Shown in pieces: positions 23,491 to 33,586 of a stretch of DNA of 64,000 nt. Both the position numbers and the translations under genes were made by a program. Numbering within the stretch: the first letter of the stretch is position 1; every line of letters starts with the position of its first letter. Source of the DNA: Codonopsis lanceolata (Eukaryota > Streptophyta > Magnoliopsida > Asterales > Campanulaceae); the NCBI GenBank assembly GCA_013146195.2, contig CM028377.1, positions 177,546,465 through 177,610,464 on the forward strand, read 5' to 3'. The notes under the pieces were generated by a model. It worked only from the letters and a program-made list of their open reading frames with translations. It was not told where the DNA came from and did no database searches.

Positions 23491-24073
23491 TGTCACGGAC
23501 TTGAATTCTTCAACCTTCCGTGCGGCACTTAGCGCTCACAATCCCGTTGGTCTTGCTCTAAGTAAGCCTGAAAATCTCAAATGGGACTAGACAATGAAAG
23601 AGAGCTTTGAGAAAGGGAACTTGTATTGCTTTATGAGAACTTTTACAAGAGTTACTTTTGGATGGTTTGGCCAAATGAGGCCTCCCCCTTTATATAGGCA
23701 TCCTCCTGCTCAATGGATGGCTAGGATTTAGTTACATCAATGGTTATGATTTAGTATCTAGAATCATCCTAAGAAATATCTAGGATATATTTACAAGATA
23801 CTTCTCCAAGGTTCTAATTCTAGGAAGTAGTAGAAACTTCTAGAATTACCTAGCATTCCCTTTAATCACTTGAAGGTTCTAGAACTTTCTAGGACTTTCT
23901 AGTGTTCCCTTGAAGGATCATGAAGGCTCTGAACTTTCTAGAATTGTCTAGCGCCCTCTTGATATTTCTTGAGGTCTCTAGAACATTCTAGATTCTTCTA
24001 GTGTCATTTGACACATCTTGAAGCTTCCGGGATATACTAGAGAGATTTAAACACTTGGTTGGCGGACGTGACA
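23491..24073 (-). repeat. 3' LTR of the chromovirus
   Basis: 583 bp. The internal side is preceded on the minus strand by the polypurine tract AAGTGGGGGAGAA (24086-24074). A TATATAAA box lies at 23696-23689 and could start transcription toward exon 2 of the host gene, whose acceptor is about 0.7 kb downstream. Confidence 0.95.
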
Positions 24074-24090
24074 TTCTCCCCCACTTAAGC

Positions 24091-25330
24091 TCACGCCTCG
24101 CGCGCTTCTTCCTTGTATTTTTGGATATGATCAGCAAATTGCCATAGTAAGTCTTCCGACTCCCAGCTTGCTTCACTATCCGGTAGATTCTTCCATTTCA
24201 CTAAGTACTCCTTGTAATGGGGCACACCGCGTCTCCTAATTGTTCGGTCCGATAGGATTTCTTCGACCTCTTTGTCGAACGAAGTGACAACGGCCGTTGG
24301 TGCCCGCTTAGACACTCCTCGATTAGGGTCTTCCATGTCTTGATGATAGGGTTTGAGGAAGCTTACATGGACGACTGGATGGATCTTCAACTTGGGCGGC
24401 AGTTGTAGTCGATACGAAACTTTGCCCACACGTGCTATGATAGGGAAGGGACCTCAGATCGCCGTATCAAACCCTTATGGACTTTCCTTAAGGTTTTGAA
24501 TTGTTGAGGCAAGAGCTTTACCATGACTTGGTCTCCTTCCTTGAATTCCACCATCCTGCGCTTTTTGTCGGCCCACTTTTTCATCTTCTTAGCCGCCTTG
24601 TCGAGGGATGCTCGTGCCAAGTCGGTTTGGTCATGCCATGCTTTCGCCGCTTTCAGAGGCCGGGCTCTTTCCATCATAAGACGCCGCTAAAGCATCAAGG
24701 CGCAAAGGTTGTCGCCCAGTGACAATCTCGAAAGGGCTGGCCCCGTAGCCTCACTTCGCTGCATGTTGTAAGAAAATTGGGCCACATCTATGAGCCTCGC
24801 CCAATCATGTTGGTTGGCACTTACGTAGTGCCGTAAGTAGAGCTCTAACAAAGCATTGACCCGCCTGCCTCGACCATCGGGGTGGAAACTTGTAGAGAAG
24901 TTCAATTTCGCCCCATTTGCTTGAAGAGCTCCGTCCCAAAACCTCCCAGCTGAAACGGGATCTCTGCCACTCACAATTACTTGTGGGACTCCCCAATACT
25001 TCACAACATTCCTGAAAAATAACTTGGCCTTTTCATCGGCCGTACAATCTGCAGGGGCGGGAATGAACGTGCCATATTTTGAGAACCCGTCGACCACCAC
25101 GATTATGCTCCCAAACCCGTCTGACTTAGGCAAACATGTGATAAAATCCATGGAAACGCTTTCCCATGGTCCTTCAGGAATTGGTAGTGGCTCCAATAGA
25201 CCGCCAGTCGACGCCGCTTTATTTTATCCTCGTTGGCACACCAAACATGTCTCAGACGTATGTCTCTACATCGCCAAACATGTGTGCCGCATAAGATGCC
25301 TCCGCCAATGCTTTCAAGGCCCTTAATACC
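24091..25330 (-). pseudogene. Chromovirus integrase with C-terminal chromodomain
   Basis: The core begins SVSMDFITCLPKSDG (first catalytic Asp, ~25150), continues through VVVDGFSKYGTF, and the rest is split into frames 25196-24687, 24677-24435 and 24429-24091. The C-terminus encodes a chromodomain with EVEEILSDR, YKEYLVKWKNLP and SEASWE, which in chromoviruses is thought to steer insertion to particular chromatin. A frame break at ~24430 separates it from the integrase core. Confidence 0.88.
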
Positions 25331-25369
25331 CGGTGTTCAAATTCCATTTGGAATCATGGCATTCCTCGA

Positions 25370-26967
25370 TTATCTCCTGCAGTCGCCCCATTTTGGCACA
25401 TAGAGTCGATCGCCAGTGAATAGCAGGTCACCCTTTAGCCAAAATCGCTGTCTTTCCTTCGCCATGCCATGCTCGTGAGATTCTTGGCTAAGGGATCGTG
25501 GTCTCCCCTCCTTGATCCTCCCCAGAGAAAATTGTGGTCGATCGATAGTAGCAAGTTCCGCCTTCCGACTTAGCGCGGCCCACAACATTTGTCTTACCCT
25601 GCTTATACTCAAAGAAGAAGTTGAACTCCGCAAGGAAGTCTTGCCAACGAGCTTGCTTAGGGTGAGCTTTTTTGAGTTTGAAAGTAGCTCGTGGCAATGT
25701 TGTCTGTTTTGATGACAAACTGAGAACCGAGCAAGTAATGTCTCCAAGTGTGCAAGCAATGAATAACCGCCGTCATCTCTTTCTCTTGCACCGTGTACCG
25801 CTTCTCTGTGTCATTAAGTTTTGGCTCTGATGCATAGGATGCTCATCTTGCATGAGCACGCCGCCAATAGCAAAGTCTCAAGCATCCGTGTAACTCGAAA
25901 GGCTTGGAAATGTCTGCAAGCATAGGACTGCTCCTCCGTTACGGCTTCTTTAATTCTTCAAAAGTCGTTGACATTTCTCATCCCAACTCCATGCCTTGTT
26001 CTTCTTGAGCAAATCGTCAAAGGGCGCCGAGTAGCCCTTGATGAAGCGATAGTAATTCACCAATCCAAGAAATGATCAGAATCGCTGCACCTTAGCGTGG
26101 CTCCCATTCCCCGATTGCCTTGATTTTTGTCTCGTCCATCATAAGTTTTCCACCTTTGATCTTATGCCCTAGAACATGACTTCCTCGGGCAAATGAACAT
26201 TTCTCCAAATTTTACGTAGAGTTCGTTTCTCCGTAGAACTTGGAAGACTAGTTGCAATGCCCAACATGTTCGTCCAAAGTATTGCTATAGATGACAATGT
26301 CATCCAAGTAGACTACTTACGAACTTATCAAGGAATTGATGGAACAACTTATTCATCAAGGTGCGTAAAGTGGCAGGCATTAGTGAGGCCAAAGGGCATG
26401 ACTAGAAATTCATAAGAACCGCACTGCCACGCACGTTGTCTTCTCCTCGCCGCCCAAAGAATTCGCACTTGATAGTACCCCGACCTCAAGTTCAATAAGT
26501 ACTTGCCTTGCCAAGTTGATCGAAAAGATCCGCAATGAGAGGAATCGGGTACTTGTTCTTCTTAGTGATCTTATTCAGTGGCCTGTAATCAATACACATC
26601 CGCAAGGACCCATCCTTCTTCTTTGGAACAATACGGGGCACCATATGGGACTTTGATGCACTAAGATAGCCGTAGTCGACGCCTCCTTTAATTGCTTCTT
26701 CAATTCTTCCACTCGTGGTGCCATCCGATAAGGAGCCATTGGGGCTTGGCGCCCGGCTCAAGTTCAATCTTGTGATCCACCTCTCTCCTGTGGTAGCTTT
26801 TTGGCAATTCTTTAGGCATCACGCCCTTGTAGTCCGCAAGGACGGCTTGAATCTCCTTTGGAGCCTCGAGATAATGGGGTCAAGCACGCCCCATCCGCGA
26901 TTTACGCAATATTGCCAAGTAGCAAGGCTCCTTTCTATTAAAGCCTTTCTTGAATTGCATCGCCGAT
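25370..26967 (-). pseudogene. Chromovirus reverse transcriptase/RNase H, frameshifted
   Basis: Readable blocks on the minus strand: PKKKDGSLRMCIDYRPLNK (~26640-26580), a DLRSGYYQVRI-like piece near 26490-26450, the catalytic YLDDIVIYS near 26310-26280 in another frame, and RNase H pieces such as PKQARWQDFLAEFNFFFEYK (~25655-25600). Single-base frame changes between blocks break the polyprotein repeatedly. Order and identity are nonetheless clear. Confidence 0.8.
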
Positions 26968-27025
26968 AGTAACTTGGTTTCCACTTTGGCACTACGCCAG
27001 GGCACCATGCATGTATTTCCTCCAT

Positions 27026-27349
27026 CTAGGATGCACAATGAATTAGCAAAAGGCATAGGAAGGCTTTTACCTTGTCAAGGAACTCCATTCCAAGCACAAG
27101 TTTGAAGTCATCCATTGGCACGACCGACAAATCTATCGAGCCAACCCAATCGCCGATCTTAGCTTCCACGCCCCGAGCTTTTCCATAGATTGGTCTTGCA
27201 TCCGAGTTCACCGTTTTGATGGTGCCCTTCTCTTTTGAAGCATGAAGGCCAAGCCTTTTGGCTTCTTCTTCTGAGACAAAGTTATGCGTAGCACCTGTGT
27301 CAGTAAAGCTTGAGTAGGGACACCGCTTTACTTTGGCTTTGATGTACAT
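27026..27349 (-). pseudogene. Chromovirus aspartic protease
   Basis: Contains the catalytic signature FTDTGATHNFVS (DTGA) and a C-terminal LVLGMEFLD, the retropepsin pattern of gypsy elements. It lies directly downstream of gag, but in a different frame from both gag and RT. Confidence 0.85.
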
Positions 27350-27399
27350 GAGGCCTTTGGTGCCGCCTTTGGTGCCTCTATCTTAGCCTTGATGGCGCT

Positions 27400-28629
27400 T
27401 CAATATTTGCATGACCCCATTTGAGCCTCCTCCTCGTGAGCTTCCCGATCCTCATATTGAGCCATCATTGCATGGAAGCCCTTTTTCTTGGGACAATCAC
27501 GTGCCCAATGAGGTCCATCACATATGAAGCAAGTGTTTGGGGGTTTAGACACTTCCTTGCCCTTATCACTTTGCTTCTCTTTCCCCTTGAACGGCTTGCG
27601 GGTGGCATAAGATTTTTCTTGGGCCGACTTGTCTCCCCCACTTTTTCCCTGGTGGCTCTTGTCCTTTGACTTTGATGGCTCTTTCTTGCTATAATCGACG
27701 AATGACTCTGCGTCGGCAATGGCGGTAGCGAGATCTTGCACCCCGCGCCGCTTGAGTTCCGTCTTTGCCCAAGGTTGTAAGCCATCCATGAAGTAGAAGA
27801 GAGACTCTTTGTCAGACAGGTCCGGTATCTCTAGAGTAAGAGTCGTAAACTCTTTGACATAGTCTTTGATCGGACCTGTGTGCTTGAGCCTTCGGAGTCG
27901 GCTTCTTGCCTCATCCTCGGCATTTTCAGGATAGAACTGCTTTTTGATTTCTCGAATAAAATCAGTCCAAGTATCAATAGTGCACGTACCTTTAGCGATG
28001 TCGCTAGATCGTCGTCGCCACCACAAAGCCGCGGTATCCTTCAAGTATAGACTAGCAGTTTGGATCTTGGCAGCGTCATCCACAATGCCAGTCACTTGGA
28101 AATATTGTTCAAGTCCCCACAGGAAGTTCTCGACCTCCTTGCATTCTGTTGCCAACAAACTTTGATGGCGTCGGGACTTCAATTTTGGGTTGCCTTAACG
28201 GCGCTTACCCCAGCTACTACGGCCCTCTTCATAACGCCCGGTCCACTTCCTCCACTTGTTGGCGAAAAGAATCAAGTTCCTCCCCAACTTGAGTACGCAA
28301 GGATGCAATCTCACCCATCAGCTCCTTACGAAGGGCATGAAGCTCATTTCTTAGGTCTCCACCTAAGATGTTGAGGGCAGCTTTGACGCCAGCATGGATC
28401 TCCGCGTCCTCCGACTCCAACCCGTCAAGGCGTTGGTGGATATCCTCAAACTGCTGCCCAAAGTCCATAATCGAAGTCTCCACTCCGACAACCCTCTTGT
28501 CCAACTCGACAGTCTCGACCGGCTTCGGTGCCTTGCTCCTCGTGCTTGGGCATTCACATGCCCACTTGCTTCCTCTTGAACGACACCTGAGGTGGTGATG
28601 TTCTTGTCAGTGGTCTTTACCATTGCCAC
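27400..28629 (-). pseudogene. Chromovirus gag
   Basis: The N-terminal part (28629-28229) is split over frames and includes a coiled-coil-like acidic/Leu segment (FGQQFEDIHQRLDGLES). The main frame from 28182 encodes the capsid region with ALWWRRR and FYPENAEDEARSRLRRLKH, then a Lys/Ser-rich linker and one CCHC knuckle CFICDGPHWARDC. Family role: assembly of the virus-like particle and RNA packaging. A frame break separates the N-terminus from the capsid, so this copy is probably not able to make full Gag. Confidence 0.85.
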
Positions 28630-28638
28630 GGAACCTTT

Positions 28639-28650
28639 GCTCTGATACCA
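28639..28650 (-). other. Primer binding site of the chromovirus
   Basis: The minus strand reads TGGTATCAGAGC, two bases from the 5' LTR; complementary to initiator Met tRNA. Confidence 0.95.
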
Positions 28651-28850
28651 ACTGTCACGGACTTGAATTCTTCAACCTTCCGTGCGGCACTTAGCGCTCA
28701 CAATCCCGTTGGTCTTGCTCTAAGTAAGCCTGAAAATCTCAAATGGGACTAGACAATGAAAGAGAGCTTTGAGAAAGGGAACTTGTATTGCTTTATGAGA
28801 ACTTTTACAAGAGTTACTTTTGGATGGTTTGGCCAAATGAGGCCTCCCCC

Positions 28851-28858
28851 TTTATATA
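28851..28858 (-). promoter_or_regulatory. TATA box of the chromovirus 5' LTR
   Basis: The minus strand reads CCTATATAAAGG. It is the only strong TATA element in the LTR, lying between the HSE array and the PBS, as expected for the U3/R boundary. Confidence 0.85.
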
Positions 28859-28994
28859 GGCATCCTCCTACTCAATGGATGGCTAGGATTTAGTTACATC
28901 AATGGTTATGATTTAGTATCTAGAATCATCCTAAGAAATATCTAGGATATATTTACAAGATACTTCTCCAAGGTTCTAATTCTAGGAAGTAGTA

Positions 28995-29161
28995 GAAACT
29001 TCTAGAATTACCTAGCATTCCCTTTAATCACTTGAAGGTTCTAGAACTTTCTAGGACTTTCTAGTGTTCCCTTGAAGGATCATGAAGGCTCCGGAACTTT
29101 CTAGAATTGTCTAGCGTCCTCTTGATATTTCTTGAGGTCTCTAGAACATTCTAGATTCTTC
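28995..29161. promoter_or_regulatory. Array of heat-shock-element-like repeats in the 5' LTR
   Basis: HSF sites are alternating GAA and TTC units at 5-bp pitch. Seen here: GAAacTTCtaGAA (28995-29007, three perfect units); GAAggTTCtaGAActTTC then GGA and TTC (29034-29061, five of six units perfect); an eight-unit run at 29074-29111 containing perfect GAActTTCtaGAA; and a seven-unit run at 29129-29161 containing GAAcaTTC. The same array is at 23833-23998 in the 3' LTR, where one base is missing from the third run. The array lies ~140-300 bp upstream of the TATA box. Confidence 0.85.
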
Positions 29162-29264
29162 TAGTGTCATTTGACACATCTTGAAGCTTCCGGGATATAC
29201 TAGAGAGAGATTTAAACACTTGGTTGGCGGGACGTGACATCAGGCACAGTTGGGCATAAGTATA

Positions 29265-29950
29265 TGATCTGATATTGAGTTCATGAGCATGCTCTTTTGT
29301 GTAAACGAGCTCAAACTCAAGCTCGGATCATGAGCTCGAGACACCGGCTCAGGGTAAGATTGTTTAGCTCGGCTTGTCTAGGCTCGAGATTTTTCAAATA
29401 AACTTCCATAAGAATTATTTCCTTAATTTCCTTTAAAAATATACTCCATTACTCCCACCATCCAAAAATTATTGCCTTGTTTGATCCCGCAGCACACGAA
29501 TTAAGAAAAAAACAATTGACTTGATTATTAACATTGGTTTGATGTGTAGTTTCTTTTAAAGCTCATGTGTATGCAATCCATAATTAAAGTATGATGAAAA
29601 AGTAAGAGAAGCGTGGTAAAAGTATTGTTCTAATAAAGAAAGTTTCAAATAGGACAATTATTTGGGAAGGACGAAAAGGGAAAACAGGATAATAATAATT
29701 TTGGGACGGAGGGAGTATTATTTTAATTATAAAAAAGAAAATTAAACAAAAAAGGTTGGTCTAAAATAAATGTACTGATTCTATTAGCCAAAATTTATTA
29801 TTGTCAAGCTTGTATAAGCTTGGGTGTGGCTCGAACTCACGGCTCATGAACAGGCACGTGAATCAATCTCAAACACCTCGTCAAAATCTCGACACCAAGC
29901 TCAAGTTGGCTAGGCTCAAGTACAACCCAAGGATCATCCCCTCTGACTCC
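29265..29950. mobile_element. GCTCGAG-rich repeat with a nested MITE
   Basis: Both flanks of the MITE hold related AGCTCGA/CTCATGAGC-type phrases (29275-29390 and 29815-29925), consistent with one older repeat element into which the Stowaway copy inserted. Superfamily cannot be assigned and ends are approximate. Confidence 0.4.
29452..29715. mobile_element. Stowaway-type MITE, copy 2
   Basis: 264 bp, flanked by TA. Ends are CTCCCACCATCC and inverted GGACGGAGGGAG. The interior shares AAAACAATTGACTTGATTAT and AAAGCTCATGTGTATG with copy 1. It lies in the PP2A B' intron. Confidence 0.9.
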
Positions 29951-31073
29951 TAAGGCATAGCTCTCAAACCTATTCAAATGGACGCTAAATGAACTTGAAC
30001 CCTAAACCTTTGAATGGTGCCCATCAAATCAGAAGCAGTTGCAAAGACAGATTTTTTTTTTGAAGATTCAAAGTAAAAAGTGCAGAAAGAAGAACCAATA
30101 CATCTGCGCAATTTTCTTTTCTATATGATAACAGCTATATAGCACAGACCGGCTCTCCTCACCACACAAATTATAATCACTCAACATATAACATTTAAAG
30201 AAGCACGTGTAAACTTTCTCAGCCACAAATGCTTCAGCTTCACCCTCACTTCACCCTTATCCATTAGATCACAGGATTCACAAACTTTAATGTCACAAAC
30301 ACCCCACTTCACCTCTTCCTGCGAAGCATAGATTTATTCCCACAAAATGAACCTATTCAATGCATAGAGGCTACAAAGCCCCCATCAATTCGGGCTTAAT
30401 TTTCACTCTGCGAGTGAATAGAATGTAGCTTCACTGATGGCGAGTTCTGTTGTAGGAATTGGGAAAATCTTCACCTTACCTTGGTTTGGAAGCTTAGCTT
30501 ATTATATTTTTGATGCCAGGTTCATTCACTTCTAATAAATTGGCTATGGGTCTGGACGTATTTTGGCTGATTAGCATCCTCCAAAAAGAGCAACATAAAC
30601 TCCATGTAAGAAAAAGGAAAGTGAAAAACAAACAAGCACAGAACAGCACAAGAGAAATCAAGAAAACTTGAATTCCTAGAACACAGCTCTTATGTGAAAG
30701 AACCCACTCTTCAGTTAGCATGTCAAACTTCAAAACTATAATTTCAGACGACAGCATCCATGACACTATCTACGTTTAAGATGTAGGTGCAAGGCAACAC
30801 TTTCTTCTAAGGTATGTATAAACATTAGAAAATGGCCTTATTTTGTGGCATGCTTTGATGGTTGGCTCCTACACACTCTGCAGAGGAGATTCAAGTTCAA
30901 AACCTGTTAGCAGCATCACACATAAAGAGTGGATCCACAACCACAAAATTCATTGCATACTTACAAAGCACTGGATGGGTTTATCTCTCTAGTCAATCTC
31001 AAGGTCCTATTCTGTAGCCAGGGACATTTTCCATCAGTTTACCAAGTTTGCTATCTATGGGATATCAACAATT

Positions 31074-31186
31074 TTTTATTTTATTTTATACGAAAGTGTA
31101 ACCACTTGTTGGTACGAGGATTGGAACCAAGAACCTCAAGGTCTTTGCCTGAGTGCCCGCCATCTCTCCCACTCCTTGGGATCACA
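31074..31186 (-). mobile_element. tRNA-derived SINE in the PP2A B' intron
   Basis: Minus-strand unit with a B-box-like GGTTCCAATCC and an (A4T)n tail, seen on the plus strand as TTTTTATTTTATTTTA. It is flanked by a 12-bp direct repeat ATATCAACAATT (31062-31073 and 31187-31198). It differs in sequence from the SINE at 3392. Confidence 0.8.
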
Positions 31187-31507
31187 ATATCAACAATTAT
31201 TAGGGCAGCTACAAGAGCTTATTTTGTTTCATAATTGTGGACTGTAGAGTTATAATCATGTATTGGTCCTCCAATTCATGTATTTGCGAAGACTACTACT
31301 TAGTTTTAGAAACAGCTCGATCTACAAGAAAGGTGGTGTGATATAGTGTTGGTCAGGTGTGTCTCTGTGAGTGTAGGGATTTAATTGGTTGCGGTAGATG
31401 TTGGGGAAATGAGAGATGATTGGCAAACTATATATGTTGAGTCCGTCAGCAACAAGAGCTTAACACATGAGAAACAACTTTATTTCCGATGAAAAGAAGA
31501 AAGATAC

Positions 31508-32644
31508 CTGAAAGTGGGAACTGTTGATACAGCACCCGATTCGCCAGAACAGTGGAATCATGACTCTTTGAAATTCAGCCATGTTAATTGCTTCCAAAAT
31601 CTCTTCTACCTCACCCAGGAACATCACTTCCTTCTGGCTATTAGTGACTGGCCAGAATTTCAGTAATCCCCTAATCACCGTGCTCGCTAACTTAGGATCC
31701 TTTTCGATAAACTGTGTAATACAATAGGACAACTGCTGAAAGTAAACCCCTAAAGATTTAGCCTTGTGCAGAGGAATCAAAGCCCTCCACAGAAAAATCT
31801 TGTGCTCCTCCTTCAAAGGAAGTGCGAACCCAGTAATTACACTGCCAAATATCTCCAACAACTCAGCAATTCCATTATGTCGCTCAGCTTCAAACACAAA
31901 CCTGTAAAAGATATTGCTTATACTCTTGCGGATAAAAGGTCGGTGAACCATGAACTTCCCATAAGTCCTGTGCAAAATAGCTTTCAAACACTCTCGCTCC
32001 CTAGGATCCTCAGAATCAAACAGGTCAAGCAATCTCAATATGAAGGAATGATTTATATACTTCTTTGCAACCTTCGCTTCCACCGAAGGAGAAGTCACAA
32101 ACTTGAGCAATATATCATACACAATTTGCAAATGGGTCCAAGAAGGATCGAAAGAAGGCTCATCGTCCTCATTTTCACCGCTACCATCAGAATTAGATCG
32201 ATAATTAGGTGGAAACACTCTAAACAAGTTAACAGCACACATTTTACACATTGCTAGGATAGCTGGCTCAGTAAACCTAGGAGGCCCAGAAGCAACAAAA
32301 TCAAGAAGCTCAATCAAAGTTGATCTCTTGAGATCTTTCTCTGCAGTATTCTTACCAGGGTCATTAAAATCGAAAACTACACAGCAAAGACTCAACTTAC
32401 TGATAAAAAGATTCATCTTTTCTGAACTGGGTACATCCTTGAATGCCAATAGAGGCTCAATTCCAGCAATCACACTTGACGGAAACACAGCGGACGACGT
32501 CCTTTTGGGTGCACTAGGTCTACCTGAACCCGCATTCAAACTAGCAGTTCTCTGAATGCCATGAGGTGAATCAGTTCTAGAAGGTTCCAAGGAATCGGAT
32601 TTGGCTGATTTTTTTGGAAGTCTACTGAGAAGCTGCTTCAACAT
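31508..32644 (-). CDS. PP2A-B': PP2A regulatory subunit B' (B56), exon 1
   Basis: Exon 1 encodes 379 residues of a serine/threonine protein phosphatase 2A B' regulatory subunit, which directs the PP2A catalytic/scaffold core to its substrates. The start chosen is MLKQLLSRLPKKSAKSD at 32644, because plant B' proteins of the eta/theta type begin this way; an upstream in-frame ATG adds only ten unrelated residues. A Ser-rich tail leads to the B56 fold: PLLAFKDVPSSEK (~residues 64-76), CCVVFDFNDP, FRVFPPNYRS, DLFDSEDPRERE, then LLKFWPVTNSQKEVMFLGE. The exon ends CAG/GTATCT in phase 0 after SSHFQ, the conserved plant B' intron position. The frame is fully open and the total protein with exon 2 is 490 residues, normal for the family. 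Confidence 0.95.
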
Positions 32645-33330
32645 GATGAAATCACCGTTGATATCTTCAAACAATCATAATAAGCACTCAAATCATAATC
32701 AAACCCATTTCTGGAAATCCTGAAAAAAGTTTTAAAAAGAATTAAAAAAACAACCGCTTCAACCCTAATTAATAATAAATCAGCACTCAAATCAAACCCA
32801 TTATGTGATGTGAAACCCTAAAAAGAGTAAGTTCCCAAAACCCTAGATTATTGATATGATACTCAATTAAAAATGATAACGTGTTTGGGAAAACATCAAG
32901 ATCTGGACCGGAAATGCCCCAGATCCACTTGAATTGAAGATGAAGATCTTACAAAAGAAAATTCTAGGGTTTGTTACATATGGAATCAAAGAAAATTCTA
33001 AAAATGAGGAAATTGAAGAGGCATAAAAAAAATTCAAACTTTAGCCGAGAGAGAAGAAGCAGAAGAAGAAAGAGGGGAATTATCAAACTTTTTTTTGACA
33101 ACGTTGCTAGATTTCAATAGAAAACAAACAGTTTAGAGGAGAGAGGAATTGGAGGAAAAAAGGTTGATTACTACGGGGAGAGCTGAAATTGGAATTGAAT
33201 TGGAAAGGCTCGGAATTCGAGAAAAGGGAGGATGGAAGTATGTAGAGAGAGAGTGTGTGCGTGTATAATTTCATATGAAATTGCCATTGATAATGTAGAT
33301 CAAAGTTGGATTTAAGTTTTTCCTCGATTG
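32645..33330 (-). promoter_or_regulatory. 5' leader and promoter region of the PP2A B' gene
   Basis: Upstream of the start codon: several AACCCTA/AAACCCTAA motifs (~32760-32850), a GAAGAAG-rich stretch near 33045-33075 and a GAGAGAGAGTGTGTG microsatellite near 33245, features often seen in plant 5' UTRs. The transcription start and any leader intron cannot be placed by eye. Confidence 0.45.
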
Positions 33331-33586
33331 AAGGGGAGATGTTTATGGCGTTTGTCAGAATGTCTCAGGTGCGCCTCAACCAAATTTGAAACAACGTTGC
33401 TACTTTTACTATTTTTGTTTCTTTATTTTGGTTTGTTATTCTCATATACAATGATAAAAATAGGAGTAGAATATTACATCGTTTCAAACAAAGAATTCAT
33501 TATATTATTTTTTTTATCTTTTACTTTAAAAGTTTATTTTTAAAAAAATATTTATAATTTTTATAATATTTCAAATTTATCATTCA

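Larger units (their letters stand above)
23491..29239 (-). mobile_element. Recently inserted Ty3/gypsy chromovirus
   Basis: A 5,749-bp element with LTRs of 583 and 587 bp (TGTCACGG...CGTGACA), flanked by a 4-bp direct repeat TCAG (23487-23490 and 29240-29243). The PBS (28639-28650) is on the minus strand next to the right LTR and the polypurine tract next to the left LTR, so transcription runs right to left, in the same direction as the host gene. Domains in order are gag with CCHC, protease, RT/RNase H, integrase and chromodomain, the arrangement of chromoviruses. By my reading the LTRs differ by three substitutions and three small indels. Coding frames carry several shifts. Confidence 0.95.
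28653..29239 (-). repeat. 5' LTR of the chromovirus
   Basis: 587 bp. On the minus strand it runs U3 (29239 leftward), a heat-shock-element array (29161-28995), a TATATAAA box at 28858-28851, then R/U5 ending at the PBS. Compared with the 3' LTR it carries G to A near 28868, an extra base in CTCCGG, T for C near 29117, an extra GA near 29206, and an extra G near 29231. Confidence 0.95.
22974..31507 (-). other. Single giant intron of the PP2A B' gene
   Basis: Bounded by GT at 31507-31506 and AG at 22975-22974 on the minus strand. It contains a chromovirus (23491-29239, 5.75 kb), a Stowaway MITE (29452-29715) and a SINE (31074-31186). The remaining ~2.3 kb shows no coding signal. Without the chromovirus the intron would be about 2.8 kb. 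Confidence 0.9.
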
